A stretch of 64,000 bases of DNA from Lamprobacter modestohalophilus (lineage in GTDB: Bacteria > Pseudomonadota > Gammaproteobacteria > Chromatiales > Chromatiaceae), in contig NZ_NRRY01000019.1 of the NCBI RefSeq assembly GCF_016583905.1, positions 62,001 through 126,000 of the forward strand. Reading direction: 5' to 3'. Numbering within the stretch: position 1 is the stretch's first letter; every line of letters starts with the position of its first letter. The notes below the pieces were generated by a model, which saw only the letters and a list, made by a program, of their open reading frames with translations, was not told where the DNA came from and did no database searches. Below, piece by piece: positions 8,656 through 19,511 of this stretch. The position numbers and the translations under genes are program-made.

Positions 8656-10311
8656 TCAGGCCGTTAGCAGCAGGCGTTCAGGGTCCTGCAGGGCGGCCAT
8701 GATTTGGTTGACGAAGCGGGCGGCATCGGCGCCGTCGTTGACGCGATGATCGAACGCCAAGCACAGCGGCAGACGACGCTGCGCACTGAACCTTGGCTTG
8801 TCTGGATCACCCTCGGCCACCGGTTGCAGCGAGGCCCGCCCGAGCCCGAGGATGGCGACCTCGGGATGGCGGATGAGCGGCGTGAAGACCGTGCCGCCAA
8901 TGCCGCCGACATTGGTCAGCGTGAAGCTGCCGCCTTGCAGCTCGTCGCGCTCGGCCTTGGCCTCACGGGCGCGCTCGCTGAGGTTCACCAGCTCGACGGC
9001 GAGCTCGATGACACTCTTGCGATCGACATCGCGCAACACCGGCACCAGCAGACCCTGGCCGGTGTCGACGGCGACGCCGATGTTGTAGTAGTGCTTCAGC
9101 AGGATGCTGTCGTCATCGACGTCGAGGCTGGCGTTGAAGCGCGGGAAGGTCTTGAGCGCGCCGACCAGGGCCTTGAGCACCAGCACCGTGAGCGTCAGTT
9201 TGCCGCCGGCCTCCTCGACCTCGACAAGATGCGCCTGCCGAAACCGCTCCAATGCCGTGATATCGGCGGTGTCCTGATGCATCACATGCGGGATCTGCGC
9301 CCAGGAGCGAGCCATCTCGCGCGCCGTGGTACGGCGAATCGAGCGCAGTGCGACTCGCTCGGTCTCGCCCCAGCGCGAGAAATCCGGCAGTGTGTCTCCG
9401 CGCTCGCCCGCCTGGGGTTTCGGTTGACGGTCCGACTTGGGTTTTGTCGGGGACTTTTTCGAGGACTTTGCTGGCGGCTCCTCTCGCTTCTCCGCAGAAG
9501 GCTCCTCTGCTGGTGCCTCTGCTGGTGGCTGCTCTTGCCTCTTCGCTGATGGCTCCTCGGGCTGTCGTTGCGGCTTGCCTTCGGTCGCGGACTCCGCCTT
9601 GCCGGCGGCCTGTGCCCCGCGGCCCTCGGCAGCAGCACGCACATCCTCAGCCAGCACTCGGCCTGCGGGTCCACTGCCGTCGACCGCCCTGAGATCGACC
9701 TCGAGCTCACGCGCGAGCCGGCGTGTCGATGGGGCGGCCGGCACGGGTCTGTCGCGGTCAGCCTGGTCCCGCTGCTCGCCGCCGCCCGTGGTGGAACGCT
9801 CGGCATCTGCTTGGCGCTGCGCCGCTTCGCCGCTGCGTTGATCGGCCTTGGACGCCTCTGCCTCGCGGGTGCGTTCACCGGCCTTGGACGTCTCTGCCTC
9901 GCGGGTGCGTTCATCAGCCCCGCGCTCGCTGGCCTTTGATTCATGTTCATCGGCGCTGGACTCGGCGGAGATCGGCTCCTCGGCATCCTCTTTCGCTGCC
10001 GCGGCAACAGCGCTGTCATCCCGGTCATCGCCGTCGCCGCCGTCACCACCATCGTCGCCGTCGTCACCGTCTCCATCACCCGAGACGGTCATCAACAGAT
10101 CACCCACCCGTACCTGGTCGCCGGTTTCGACCGCGATACGCTCAACGGTGCCGGTATAGGGTGAGGGGATCTCGGTGGTCGCCTTATCGGTCTCGGCGGC
10201 GAGCACCGTCTCGCCTTCTTCAATCTGGTCGCCCACGGCGACATTGATCTCGACGATCTCGGCCTCGTGGATGCCTTCGCCCGGGTCCTGCAATCGAAAT
10301 GCTCTACTCAT
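8656..10311 (-). CDS. pdhC: Dihydrolipoamide acetyltransferase, pyruvate dehydrogenase E2
   Basis: 551-residue E2 core of the pyruvate dehydrogenase complex, which moves the acetyl group from lipoamide to CoA. Residues 1-80 form one lipoyl domain with the lipoylated Lys in ETDKATTEI. Residues ~82-190 are an unusually long acidic and charged linker (DGDDGDDGGDGG, then repeats of ERTREAETSKAG). The peripheral subunit-binding domain is ~195-235 (PSTRRLARELEVDL, GPAGRVLAEDV). A second repetitive Glu/Pro/Lys linker runs to ~320. The catalytic domain follows, with active-site DHRVNDGADAARF near residue 515. It lies 24 bp after pdhB. The linkers are longer and more repetitive than the usual Ala/Pro-rich E2 linkers. 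Confidence 0.95.
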   Translation of the reverse strand: MSRAFRLQDPGEGIHEAEIVEINVAVGDQIEEGETVLAAETDKATTEIPSPYTGTVERIAVETGDQVRVGDLLMTVSGDGDGDDGDDGGDGGDGDDRDDSAVAAAAKEDAEEPISAESSADEHESKASERGADERTREAETSKAGERTREAEASKADQRSGEAAQRQADAERSTTGGGEQRDQADRDRPVPAAPSTRRLARELEVDLRAVDGSGPAGRVLAEDVRAAAEGRGAQAAGKAESATEGKPQRQPEEPSAKRQEQPPAEAPAEEPSAEKREEPPAKSSKKSPTKPKSDRQPKPQAGERGDTLPDFSRWGETERVALRSIRRTTAREMARSWAQIPHVMHQDTADITALERFRQAHLVEVEEAGGKLTLTVLVLKALVGALKTFPRFNASLDVDDDSILLKHYYNIGVAVDTGQGLLVPVLRDVDRKSVIELAVELVNLSERAREAKAERDELQGGSFTLTNVGGIGGTVFTPLIRHPEVAILGLGRASLQPVAEGDPDKPRFSAQRRLPLCLAFDHRVNDGADAARFVNQIMAALQDPERLLLTA

Positions 10312-10335
10312 GTTCTGCCCCTCAAGCCCTGCCCC

Positions 10336-11313
10336 TCAAGCCTCGAGCACCTGATGTGCGCTGGTGACGATGCGCGCAACATCCGGCAGATAATCGGTCT
10401 CGCGCGCGAAGAACGGCACCTGGGTGTCGTAGCCGGTCACCCGCGCGATGGGTGCCTCCAGATACCAAAAGGCCTTCTCGACCAGCCGGGCGATGACCTC
10501 GGCACCCGGGCCATAGCTACGGTGCGCCTCGTGGACGATGACCACCCGGCCGGTGCGCCGGGCCGAGTCCGCGAGACGCGTATCGTCGAGCGGCGAGAGG
10601 CTCAGCAGATCGATGACCTCGGCCTCGGTACCCTCCTCGGCAAGCTGCTCGGCGGCCTTCAGCGTCGGCTGCAGCATCGCGCCCCAGCTGATGAGCGTCA
10701 GATCGTTACCCTCGCGCCGGGTTTGCGACTCGCCGAGCGCCATCGGCTCGTCGTCGTCGGGAACCTCCTCGCGGAAGGCCCGATAGATGCGCTTGGGCTC
10801 GAGGAAGACGACCGGATCGGGGTCGCGGATCGCCGCGCGCAGCAGCGCACGGGCGTTGCGCGGCCCCGAGGGCGCGACGACCTTCAACCCCGGCGTGTGG
10901 GCGAAGTAGACCTCCTTGCTCTCGGAGTGGTGCTCAAGGGCGCGCACGCCACCGCCATAGGGCATGCGCATCACCAATGATGCGCTGAAGCGCCCGCGCG
11001 AGCGCCAGCGCAGCCGCGCCGCATGCCCCTCGAGCTGTTGCATGGCCAGATAGCTGAAGCCGGAGAACTGGATCTCGCAGACCGGACGCAGCCCATGCGC
11101 GGCCATCCCGATCGAGACGCCGACGATGGCCGATTCGGCCAGCGGGGTGTCGATCGCGCGTTCGGCGCCAAAGCGATCCAGCAGGCCCTCGGTGACGCGG
11201 AACACGCCGCCGTCGACACCGACGTCCTCGCCGAGCACCAGCACCGCATCATCCTCGTCCATCGCCTCGCGCAGGGCCTGGTTGAGCGCCTGCGCCATGG
11301 TCAGTTTGGCCAT
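10336..11313 (-). CDS. pdhB: Pyruvate dehydrogenase E1 component, beta subunit
   Basis: 325-residue E1-beta (transketolase-like pyrimidine-binding domain plus C-terminal domain). It forms the thiamine-diphosphate alpha2beta2 E1 with the upstream gene. Diagnostic segments are LGEDVGVDGGVFRVTEGL, FGAERAIDTPLAESAIVG, EIQFSGFSYLAMQQ and HSESKEVYFAHTPGLKVV. The ATG is preceded by GGAGGG, which lies inside the 3' part of pdhA. A split E1 of this kind is shared by pyruvate, acetoin and branched-chain dehydrogenases. The operon context favours pyruvate but does not prove it. Confidence 0.92.
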   Translation of the reverse strand: MAKLTMAQALNQALREAMDEDDAVLVLGEDVGVDGGVFRVTEGLLDRFGAERAIDTPLAESAIVGVSIGMAAHGLRPVCEIQFSGFSYLAMQQLEGHAARLRWRSRGRFSASLVMRMPYGGGVRALEHHSESKEVYFAHTPGLKVVAPSGPRNARALLRAAIRDPDPVVFLEPKRIYRAFREEVPDDDEPMALGESQTRREGNDLTLISWGAMLQPTLKAAEQLAEEGTEAEVIDLLSLSPLDDTRLADSARRTGRVVIVHEAHRSYGPGAEVIARLVEKAFWYLEAPIARVTGYDTQVPFFARETDYLPDVARIVTSAHQVLEA

Positions 11314-12412
11314 TACTCAGCCCTCCCCCGCCTTCCCCCAGGCGGCTCGCCATCTCCTCGCGTTGCTCGCGCAGCGTCCGAGGGAGCTCGGCATAGTTGT
11401 GCGCAAAGATATCGAGCGGCTCGTCGAGCTCCTGCATCGCCTGCTCGGTCTCCTGCCAGGCCTGGTCGATCTCCTCGCTGATCTCGCTCTCCAGTGCCTC
11501 GATGCCGTCATCGTCGAGGATGCCGCGCTCCTTGAGGTAGCGTTGGAGGCGGCGCAGTGGCTCGCGCCGCTCCCATTCCTCGACCTCTTCGTCGCTGCGG
11601 TAGCGCGATGGATCATCGGCCGTGGTATGCACCGAGAGGCGGTAGGTGACACACTCGATCAGCGTCGGGCCCCTGCCACTGCGGGCCCGCTCGACCGCCT
11701 CGCGGGCCGCCGCCAGCACCGCCAGCAGATCGTTGCCGTCGACCTGGATACCGGGCATCCCATAGGCGAGCGCCTTCTGGGCCAAGGTCTTGGAGTGGGT
11801 CTGGTCCTCGCGCGGGATCGAGATAGCCCACTGGTTGTTCTGGCAGACGAACAAGGTCGGGGTCTCGAAGACGCTGGCGAAGTTCATCGCCTCGTGGAAG
11901 TCGCCCTCGGAGGTCGCCCCATCGCCGAAGAACACCAGCGCGACTGCGTCGGTATCGCGGTAGCGGGCGGCATAGGCCAGCCCAACCGCATGCGGAATCT
12001 GCGTCGCGACTGGAATGGCGATCGGCAGGTCGTGGGCATCCTCGGCAATCGCCGCCCCCTCGTTGTAGCCGGCGTTGTAGAGCAGCAACGCCTTCAGCGG
12101 CGTACCGCGCCAGATCGATGCCGCAAACTCGCGGAACGACGGCACAAACCAGTCCTGCGCCTGCAACGCCGCCATCACCCCGACCTGTGCCGCCTCCTGA
12201 CCGGAGACCGGGGCGAAGGTGCCAATCCGCCCCTGGCGCTGCAGGTTCAGCATCCGCTCGTCGAACCGCCGCGCTAGCAGCATAACCCGGTGCATCTGCT
12301 CGAGCTGCTCGTCGGAGACGTCCGGCGCCAGCGCTTCATCGAGATGGCCGTCCTCATCGAGGATCGATAGGTATTCGACCTTGCAGCTCAGATCGATCTC
12401 TTCTCTCGGCAT
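11249..12412 (-). CDS. pdhA: Pyruvate dehydrogenase E1 component, alpha subunit
   Basis: 387-residue E1-alpha that binds thiamine diphosphate and carries out the decarboxylation. The cofactor motif starts GDGATSEGDFHEAMNF and ends NNQWAIS. The regulatory-loop equivalent YRLSVHTTADDPSRYR is present. I chose the ATG at 12412 (MPREEIDL), which has a G-rich site 7 nt upstream; a GTG at 12442 lacks one. The frame overlaps pdhB by 65 bp and ends in a non-family tail (GGGGLSNGQTDHGAGAQP). A shift in the adjacent G-runs would end it with a TGA just before the pdhB ATG, so either a small indel or a real overlap is possible. Confidence 0.9.
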   Translation of the reverse strand: MPREEIDLSCKVEYLSILDEDGHLDEALAPDVSDEQLEQMHRVMLLARRFDERMLNLQRQGRIGTFAPVSGQEAAQVGVMAALQAQDWFVPSFREFAASIWRGTPLKALLLYNAGYNEGAAIAEDAHDLPIAIPVATQIPHAVGLAYAARYRDTDAVALVFFGDGATSEGDFHEAMNFASVFETPTLFVCQNNQWAISIPREDQTHSKTLAQKALAYGMPGIQVDGNDLLAVLAAAREAVERARSGRGPTLIECVTYRLSVHTTADDPSRYRSDEEVEEWERREPLRRLQRYLKERGILDDDGIEALESEISEEIDQAWQETEQAMQELDEPLDIFAHNYAELPRTLREQREEMASRLGEGGGGLSNGQTDHGAGAQPGPARGDGRG

Positions 12413-12828
12413 GCCTAGACCCCCAGCCGTGACTTTCCTCACGTAGAGAGCAGGTTTCGTGCCATCACGACCATGCCCCCGGCGGCTAGCTTCCCGTCGT
12501 TGCCGTGACAGCGGCCGCTAACACTCCTCCTAACGGTCATGGCTTGCGGCCACCCTCAGACCATGCAGCGCGCAAGCTTCACATTAAGCTCGGCAAGGCT
12601 GGCTCGTTCTGCCCAGTGACGGTGGGTTTCCACCAACGTCGGGCCAGATGCACCATCAGATGCACCATCCGATGGATCACCGGCGCCTTACAGGGCCAAG
12701 CGAACAGGCGGACGCATCGGTCCAGCTTTGTGGCACTGGGCTTGCTGCATCGGATGCGCTGATGGGCAGTGACCTCCCCTCACTGCTGGAACTCGACACT
12801 GTTGGACCGACCTTGCGATGAGGCCCAG
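12413..12828. other. Intergenic region upstream of pdhA (divergent spacer)
   Basis: About 416 bp between pdhA and the DUF5335 gene, which diverge, so promoters for both should lie here. No convincing gene is seen; the 85-codon open frame at 12505-12762 has no family features. A 12-bp direct repeat, agatgcaccatc, occurs twice near 12650-12675. Confidence 0.5.
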
Positions 12829-13320
12829 ATGACTGAAATGGATCACCGTTTAGAGCGTATTCCGCGCCCACGATGGCAAGAGACCTGCGAGCGTTTTCTG
12901 AATCGACATCGTGGCTGGCTCCTGCACATCAGCGAGACGCCCGGTGGCGAAGACGTGGATCTCGAGGCTGGTGTGCCATCCCATGCGCAATCCCGTGCGC
13001 AATCCCATGCGCCATCCCATGCGCCATCCAAGAGGTCGCAGTCGAAGCCACAGTCGAGGGAATTGGTGAGCGATGTCGCACTGCACGATTTGGTGTTCAC
13101 CGAGTCGGACGGAGCGCCGGAGCTGACGTTAGTCGTCGGTGACAGCGGCGGCAGCGAGACCAGCCTGAGCGTCCAGCCGCTGGCGATCATGCTCGAGCGC
13201 CAAGGCGATGCCGACGCTGGCATCCGCTTTGAGCAGCGAGACGGCAATCAGATCCGGGCCTTGTTCCGGGTGCCGGCGTCACCGGGAGCGCTCGATGGAC
13301 TCGCCGCTGGCGAGCGATGA
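12829..13320 (+). CDS. DUF5335 family protein
   Basis: 163-residue small protein of the DUF5335 type, function unknown. The N-terminus (RIPRPRWQETCERFLNRHRGWLLHISE) and the C-terminal beta-rich part (LHDLVFTESDGAPELTLVVGD, then RFEQRDGNQIRALFRVP) match the family layout. Between them, residues ~50-68 are PSHAQSRAQSHAPSHAPSK, encoded by about five 12-bp repeats of tcccatgcgcMa. The start at 12829 is preferred over 12769 because family homology begins here, though the ribosome site is weak. The HPF-like gene lies 96 bp downstream on the same strand. Confidence 0.7.
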   Translation: MTEMDHRLERIPRPRWQETCERFLNRHRGWLLHISETPGGEDVDLEAGVPSHAQSRAQSHAPSHAPSKRSQSKPQSRELVSDVALHDLVFTESDGAPELTLVVGDSGGSETSLSVQPLAIMLERQGDADAGIRFEQRDGNQIRALFRVPASPGALDGLAAGER

Positions 13321-13337
13321 GCGAGCGATGAGCGAGT

Positions 13338-13370
13338 CATGAACGCGTCATGAACGCGTCATGAACGCAC
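13338..13370 (+). repeat. 11-bp spacer repeat (gtcatgaacgc x3)
   Basis: Three head-to-tail copies of gtcatgaacgc lie between the DUF5335 and HPF-CSD genes, preceded by two copies of a gcgagcgatga unit at the end of the DUF5335 gene. Confidence 0.7.
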
Positions 13371-13416
13371 CATGCGTCTGTTCGACCCGACTTGATCGAT
13401 CCTTAAGGAGGACCCG

Positions 13417-14046
13417 ATGCAGAAACCGCTAGAGCTCAACTACCACGACCTGCCTCGTTCGGAGTGGAGCGAGCAGCTCATCCGCGAGCGCGTCGACCGG
13501 CTCGAGCGCTACCACGACGATATCGTCTCCTGCACGGTCATCGTCTCCAAGCCGCATAAGCATCAGCACAGCGGCAACCCTTATCGGGTCAGCATCGAGG
13601 TGCATCTGCCGCGCAACCGGCGCTTGGTGGTAAACGAGGAGCCGGCAGTCGTCGAGCAGGAATCCAACCTGCGCACCGTCATCGAGGCCGCTTTCTCGGT
13701 CATGGAGCGACGTCTCCAATCGGCCGGCGAGCCGCGCCGGCGCGATGCCCTCAGACCCGCCGACGAGGAGCCACGAGGACTCATCGTGCGGCTCTTTCCG
13801 GATGAAGGTTACGGCTTTCTGCGCACGCCCTATGGCGAAGAGCACTATTTCCATCGCAACAGCGTGCTCCACGACAACTTCGGCCGCCTCGCGGTCGGTA
13901 CCGAGGTGCGCTTCGAGCCGGAGATGGGCGACGCCGGCCCACAGGCGAGCAGCGTTCAGATCGTCAACAAGCCTGGAGCACGCGAGACCGAAGACACCCA
14001 GGCTCGGGAAGACGTCCCGGCTGAGTGGCGTAATACCGCCAACTGA
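13417..14046 (+). CDS. HPF/RaiA-type ribosome-associated protein with C-terminal cold-shock domain
   Basis: 209-residue two-domain protein. Residues 1-105 resemble the HPF/RaiA ribosome-hibernation fold (MQKPLELNYHDLPRSEW, HDDIVSCTVIVSKPHKH, YRVSIEVHLPRNRRLVV). Residues ~118-185 form a cold-shock/S1-like nucleic-acid-binding domain: RGLIVRLFPDEGYGFLRT carries an RNP1-like core and EEHYFHRNSVL an RNP2-like one. It probably binds ribosomes or RNA under stress; the fusion would add RNA affinity to a hibernation module. AAGGAGG precedes the ATG. The last ~25 residues are disordered and acidic. Confidence 0.88.
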   Translation: MQKPLELNYHDLPRSEWSEQLIRERVDRLERYHDDIVSCTVIVSKPHKHQHSGNPYRVSIEVHLPRNRRLVVNEEPAVVEQESNLRTVIEAAFSVMERRLQSAGEPRRRDALRPADEEPRGLIVRLFPDEGYGFLRTPYGEEHYFHRNSVLHDNFGRLAVGTEVRFEPEMGDAGPQASSVQIVNKPGARETEDTQAREDVPAEWRNTAN

Positions 14047-14114
14047 GGCGGAGACCGAGCATCAAGGCCTCACCACACCACAGAGATGCGACATTCCAGA
14101 CCGTTAGCTGCGCA

Positions 14115-14633
14115 TCATGAGGACGAAGGGATCGCGGACAGCGGCAGGAACATTGGCAAAGGCTCAGGTCGCTCGAGCAAAGCCCCTTCCAGTACCCTGA
14201 ATGCCTCAAAGCCATACTGGCGATAAAACGCCTGCGCCTCCGGCTTGGCGTCGACTACGACGCCGATGCAACCGACCTCCTCAGCCGTCTGACGGGCGAG
14301 CGCTAACGCGAACCGGAGTAACGCCTTGCCAACTCCATGACCCTGTGCCTGCTCGGCCACTGCCAGTCGCGCAACACGGAGCACGGGCAACGGATAGCGC
14401 GGAAGTTGACGGCTGCGCTCTTTGGGGAGCGCGCTGAGCTCGATCTCAGAGGGCGCGACCGTGACGAAGCCTAGGATGGTGTCTTCGGCGAGCGCAATGT
14501 AGGTGACACCAATGTGATGACGAAACTGGTTCTGACCCGCAAAACGCTGAAAGAACCGATCGAGATCCGGATTTCCGCTGGCAAACTGACGCCGATCGTC
14601 AGTCGGCTCTAAGCGCCTAATCCGAAGCTTCAC
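14115..14633 (-). CDS. GNAT-family acetyltransferase toxin
   Basis: 172-residue GNAT fold protein of the toxin type that acetylates aminoacyl-tRNA in known TacT/AtaT systems. Acetyl-CoA motif A is VARLAVAEQAQGHGVGKALL (R/Q-x-x-G-x-G/A present), followed by GVVVDAKPEAQAFYRQYGFE, including the conserved Tyr. The family opening RRLEPTDDRRQFASGNPDLD is clear. The start is GTG at 14633, and its GTGA overlaps the antitoxin stop by 4 bp. The amino-acyl specificity cannot be predicted. Confidence 0.87.
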   Translation of the reverse strand: MKLRIRRLEPTDDRRQFASGNPDLDRFFQRFAGQNQFRHHIGVTYIALAEDTILGFVTVAPSEIELSALPKERSRQLPRYPLPVLRVARLAVAEQAQGHGVGKALLRFALALARQTAEEVGCIGVVVDAKPEAQAFYRQYGFEAFRVLEGALLERPEPLPMFLPLSAIPSSS

Positions 14634-14917
14634 GAGGGCTTGTTGGGAGCGGCCGCAACAGGGTCATCGAAGAGCGCCTGCATGGCCCGATTCGGCGACT
14701 CGTTCGATGCCAACCGTTCCAGAAGCCGGTCGCCAACGTCCCGACCAACCACAAGCCGTGGGGGGATCAACACATCGTCCGGGAGTTCACTGACCGCCTG
14801 GAGATGATGCAGGAGCGCCTGCTCGATCACGAATCCCTTTTTCAAACCACGCGCACGAACATAGTGCTCGAGACGGTCCCGTGTTTCAGCGGAGATCGTT
14901 GCCGAGATTTGGGTCAT
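14630..14917 (-). CDS. Ribbon-helix-helix antitoxin of the GNAT toxin
   Basis: 95-residue protein with an N-terminal CopG-like ribbon-helix-helix (MTQISATISAETRDRLEHYV, KKGFVIEQALLHHL) and a C-terminal tail that probably wraps the toxin. It should both repress the operon and block the acetyltransferase. It overlaps the toxin gene by 4 bp and is transcribed first. A nested inverted repeat immediately upstream is a plausible binding site. Confidence 0.82.
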   Translation of the reverse strand: MTQISATISAETRDRLEHYVRARGLKKGFVIEQALLHHLQAVSELPDDVLIPPRLVVGRDVGDRLLERLASNESPNRAMQALFDDPVAAAPNKPS

Positions 14918-14929
14918 ATCAAAGTTGCT

Positions 14930-14975
14930 CAGTTTTTTCTACCGGAACGTAGAAAAGTCTAGCATAAAAAAACTG
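14930..14975 (-). promoter_or_regulatory. Nested inverted repeats, candidate operator of the RHH/GNAT operon
   Basis: Inner arms TTTTCTAC (14935-14942) and GTAGAAAA (14949-14956) are a perfect 8-bp inverted repeat with a 6-nt centre. Outer arms CAGTTTTTT (14930-14938) and AAAAAACTG (14967-14975) are also perfect. The A/T-rich block stands out in otherwise GC-rich DNA and lies 13 bp before the antitoxin ATG. It could hold the promoter and the repressor site. Confidence 0.5.
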
Positions 14976-15090
14976 GGCTTCCGACCTGAAGACCGAAGCT
15001 GACGCAGAAGATGGGCGTAATCAAGCCCGCGCTGTGGCACGAGGCACTGTTGGAGATGCTCGAAAGATGCCCGCTCCTTGTTGATACCGG

Positions 15091-18897
<3,807 letters not shown>

Positions 18898-19511
18898 AAG
18901 GATGCGGGTCAGCCTCTGCGTCGACCCTGCGTTTTGGCCGCAGGCGTCGGCGGAGGACTCGATGGACTTGGATCAGGGTTGTACCAGTAGCCCGTGCAAT
19001 GGTTGGACCAACAAAGCACAGGCTTGCTCCCTGTTGCCGAGATCGGACCACGACCACCCCATCCGCCAGCATTCGACTGCCGTCCATAGACCCATTGGTG
19101 CACCCCCGCCCGCTATGACGCTCAGTGCCACCGCAACCCGAGTCGTCACGGCAGCCCATCGCAGCCGTCTCGCCTGGTTCATGGCAACCAGGAGGCGGGT
19201 CAAATCAACCGCATCAGCGCTCAGCGGAGCGATGCTGGCCATCATCGGATAGCACGCGCACCAAGCCACCCCTCGGCGGCAGCGCCAAGACGGGTTCCAG
19301 TCACAGCAGCTGATAACAGCAACTGAGCGCCGACCAAAAGCCACTGCGGCAGCGTCAGCTGTGACCGCAGCAGACCGACATCCGCCAGGTCAAGCGAATG
19401 CCTCTGGCCTGGTATAGCGCATGCATTAGGCGGCAGTGCGCCTTCAGCGAAGCGCCCGCCAACCGTCAGTGAACCGTCACCAAAACCCGAACACCAAACA
19501 GGAAGCCCGCC
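18898..19511. other. Intergenic region between treS and treZ
   Basis: 614 bp separate these divergent genes. No gene with recognisable features is seen. Open frames on the minus strand (18973-19344, with a short hydrophobic stretch) and plus strand (18833-19252) have no ribosome site or family motif and are probably chance. Promoters for both trehalose operons should lie here, but I cannot place them with confidence. Confidence 0.5.

Noticed and set aside
12505-12762. 85-codon plus-strand ORF upstream of the DUF5335 gene
   Set aside because: No ribosome site, no family features, and it lies in a divergent promoter region.
18973-19344. 123-codon minus-strand ORF with a hydrophobic stretch between treS and treZ
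   Set aside because: No ribosome-binding site and an irregular composition; probably chance in GC-rich DNA.
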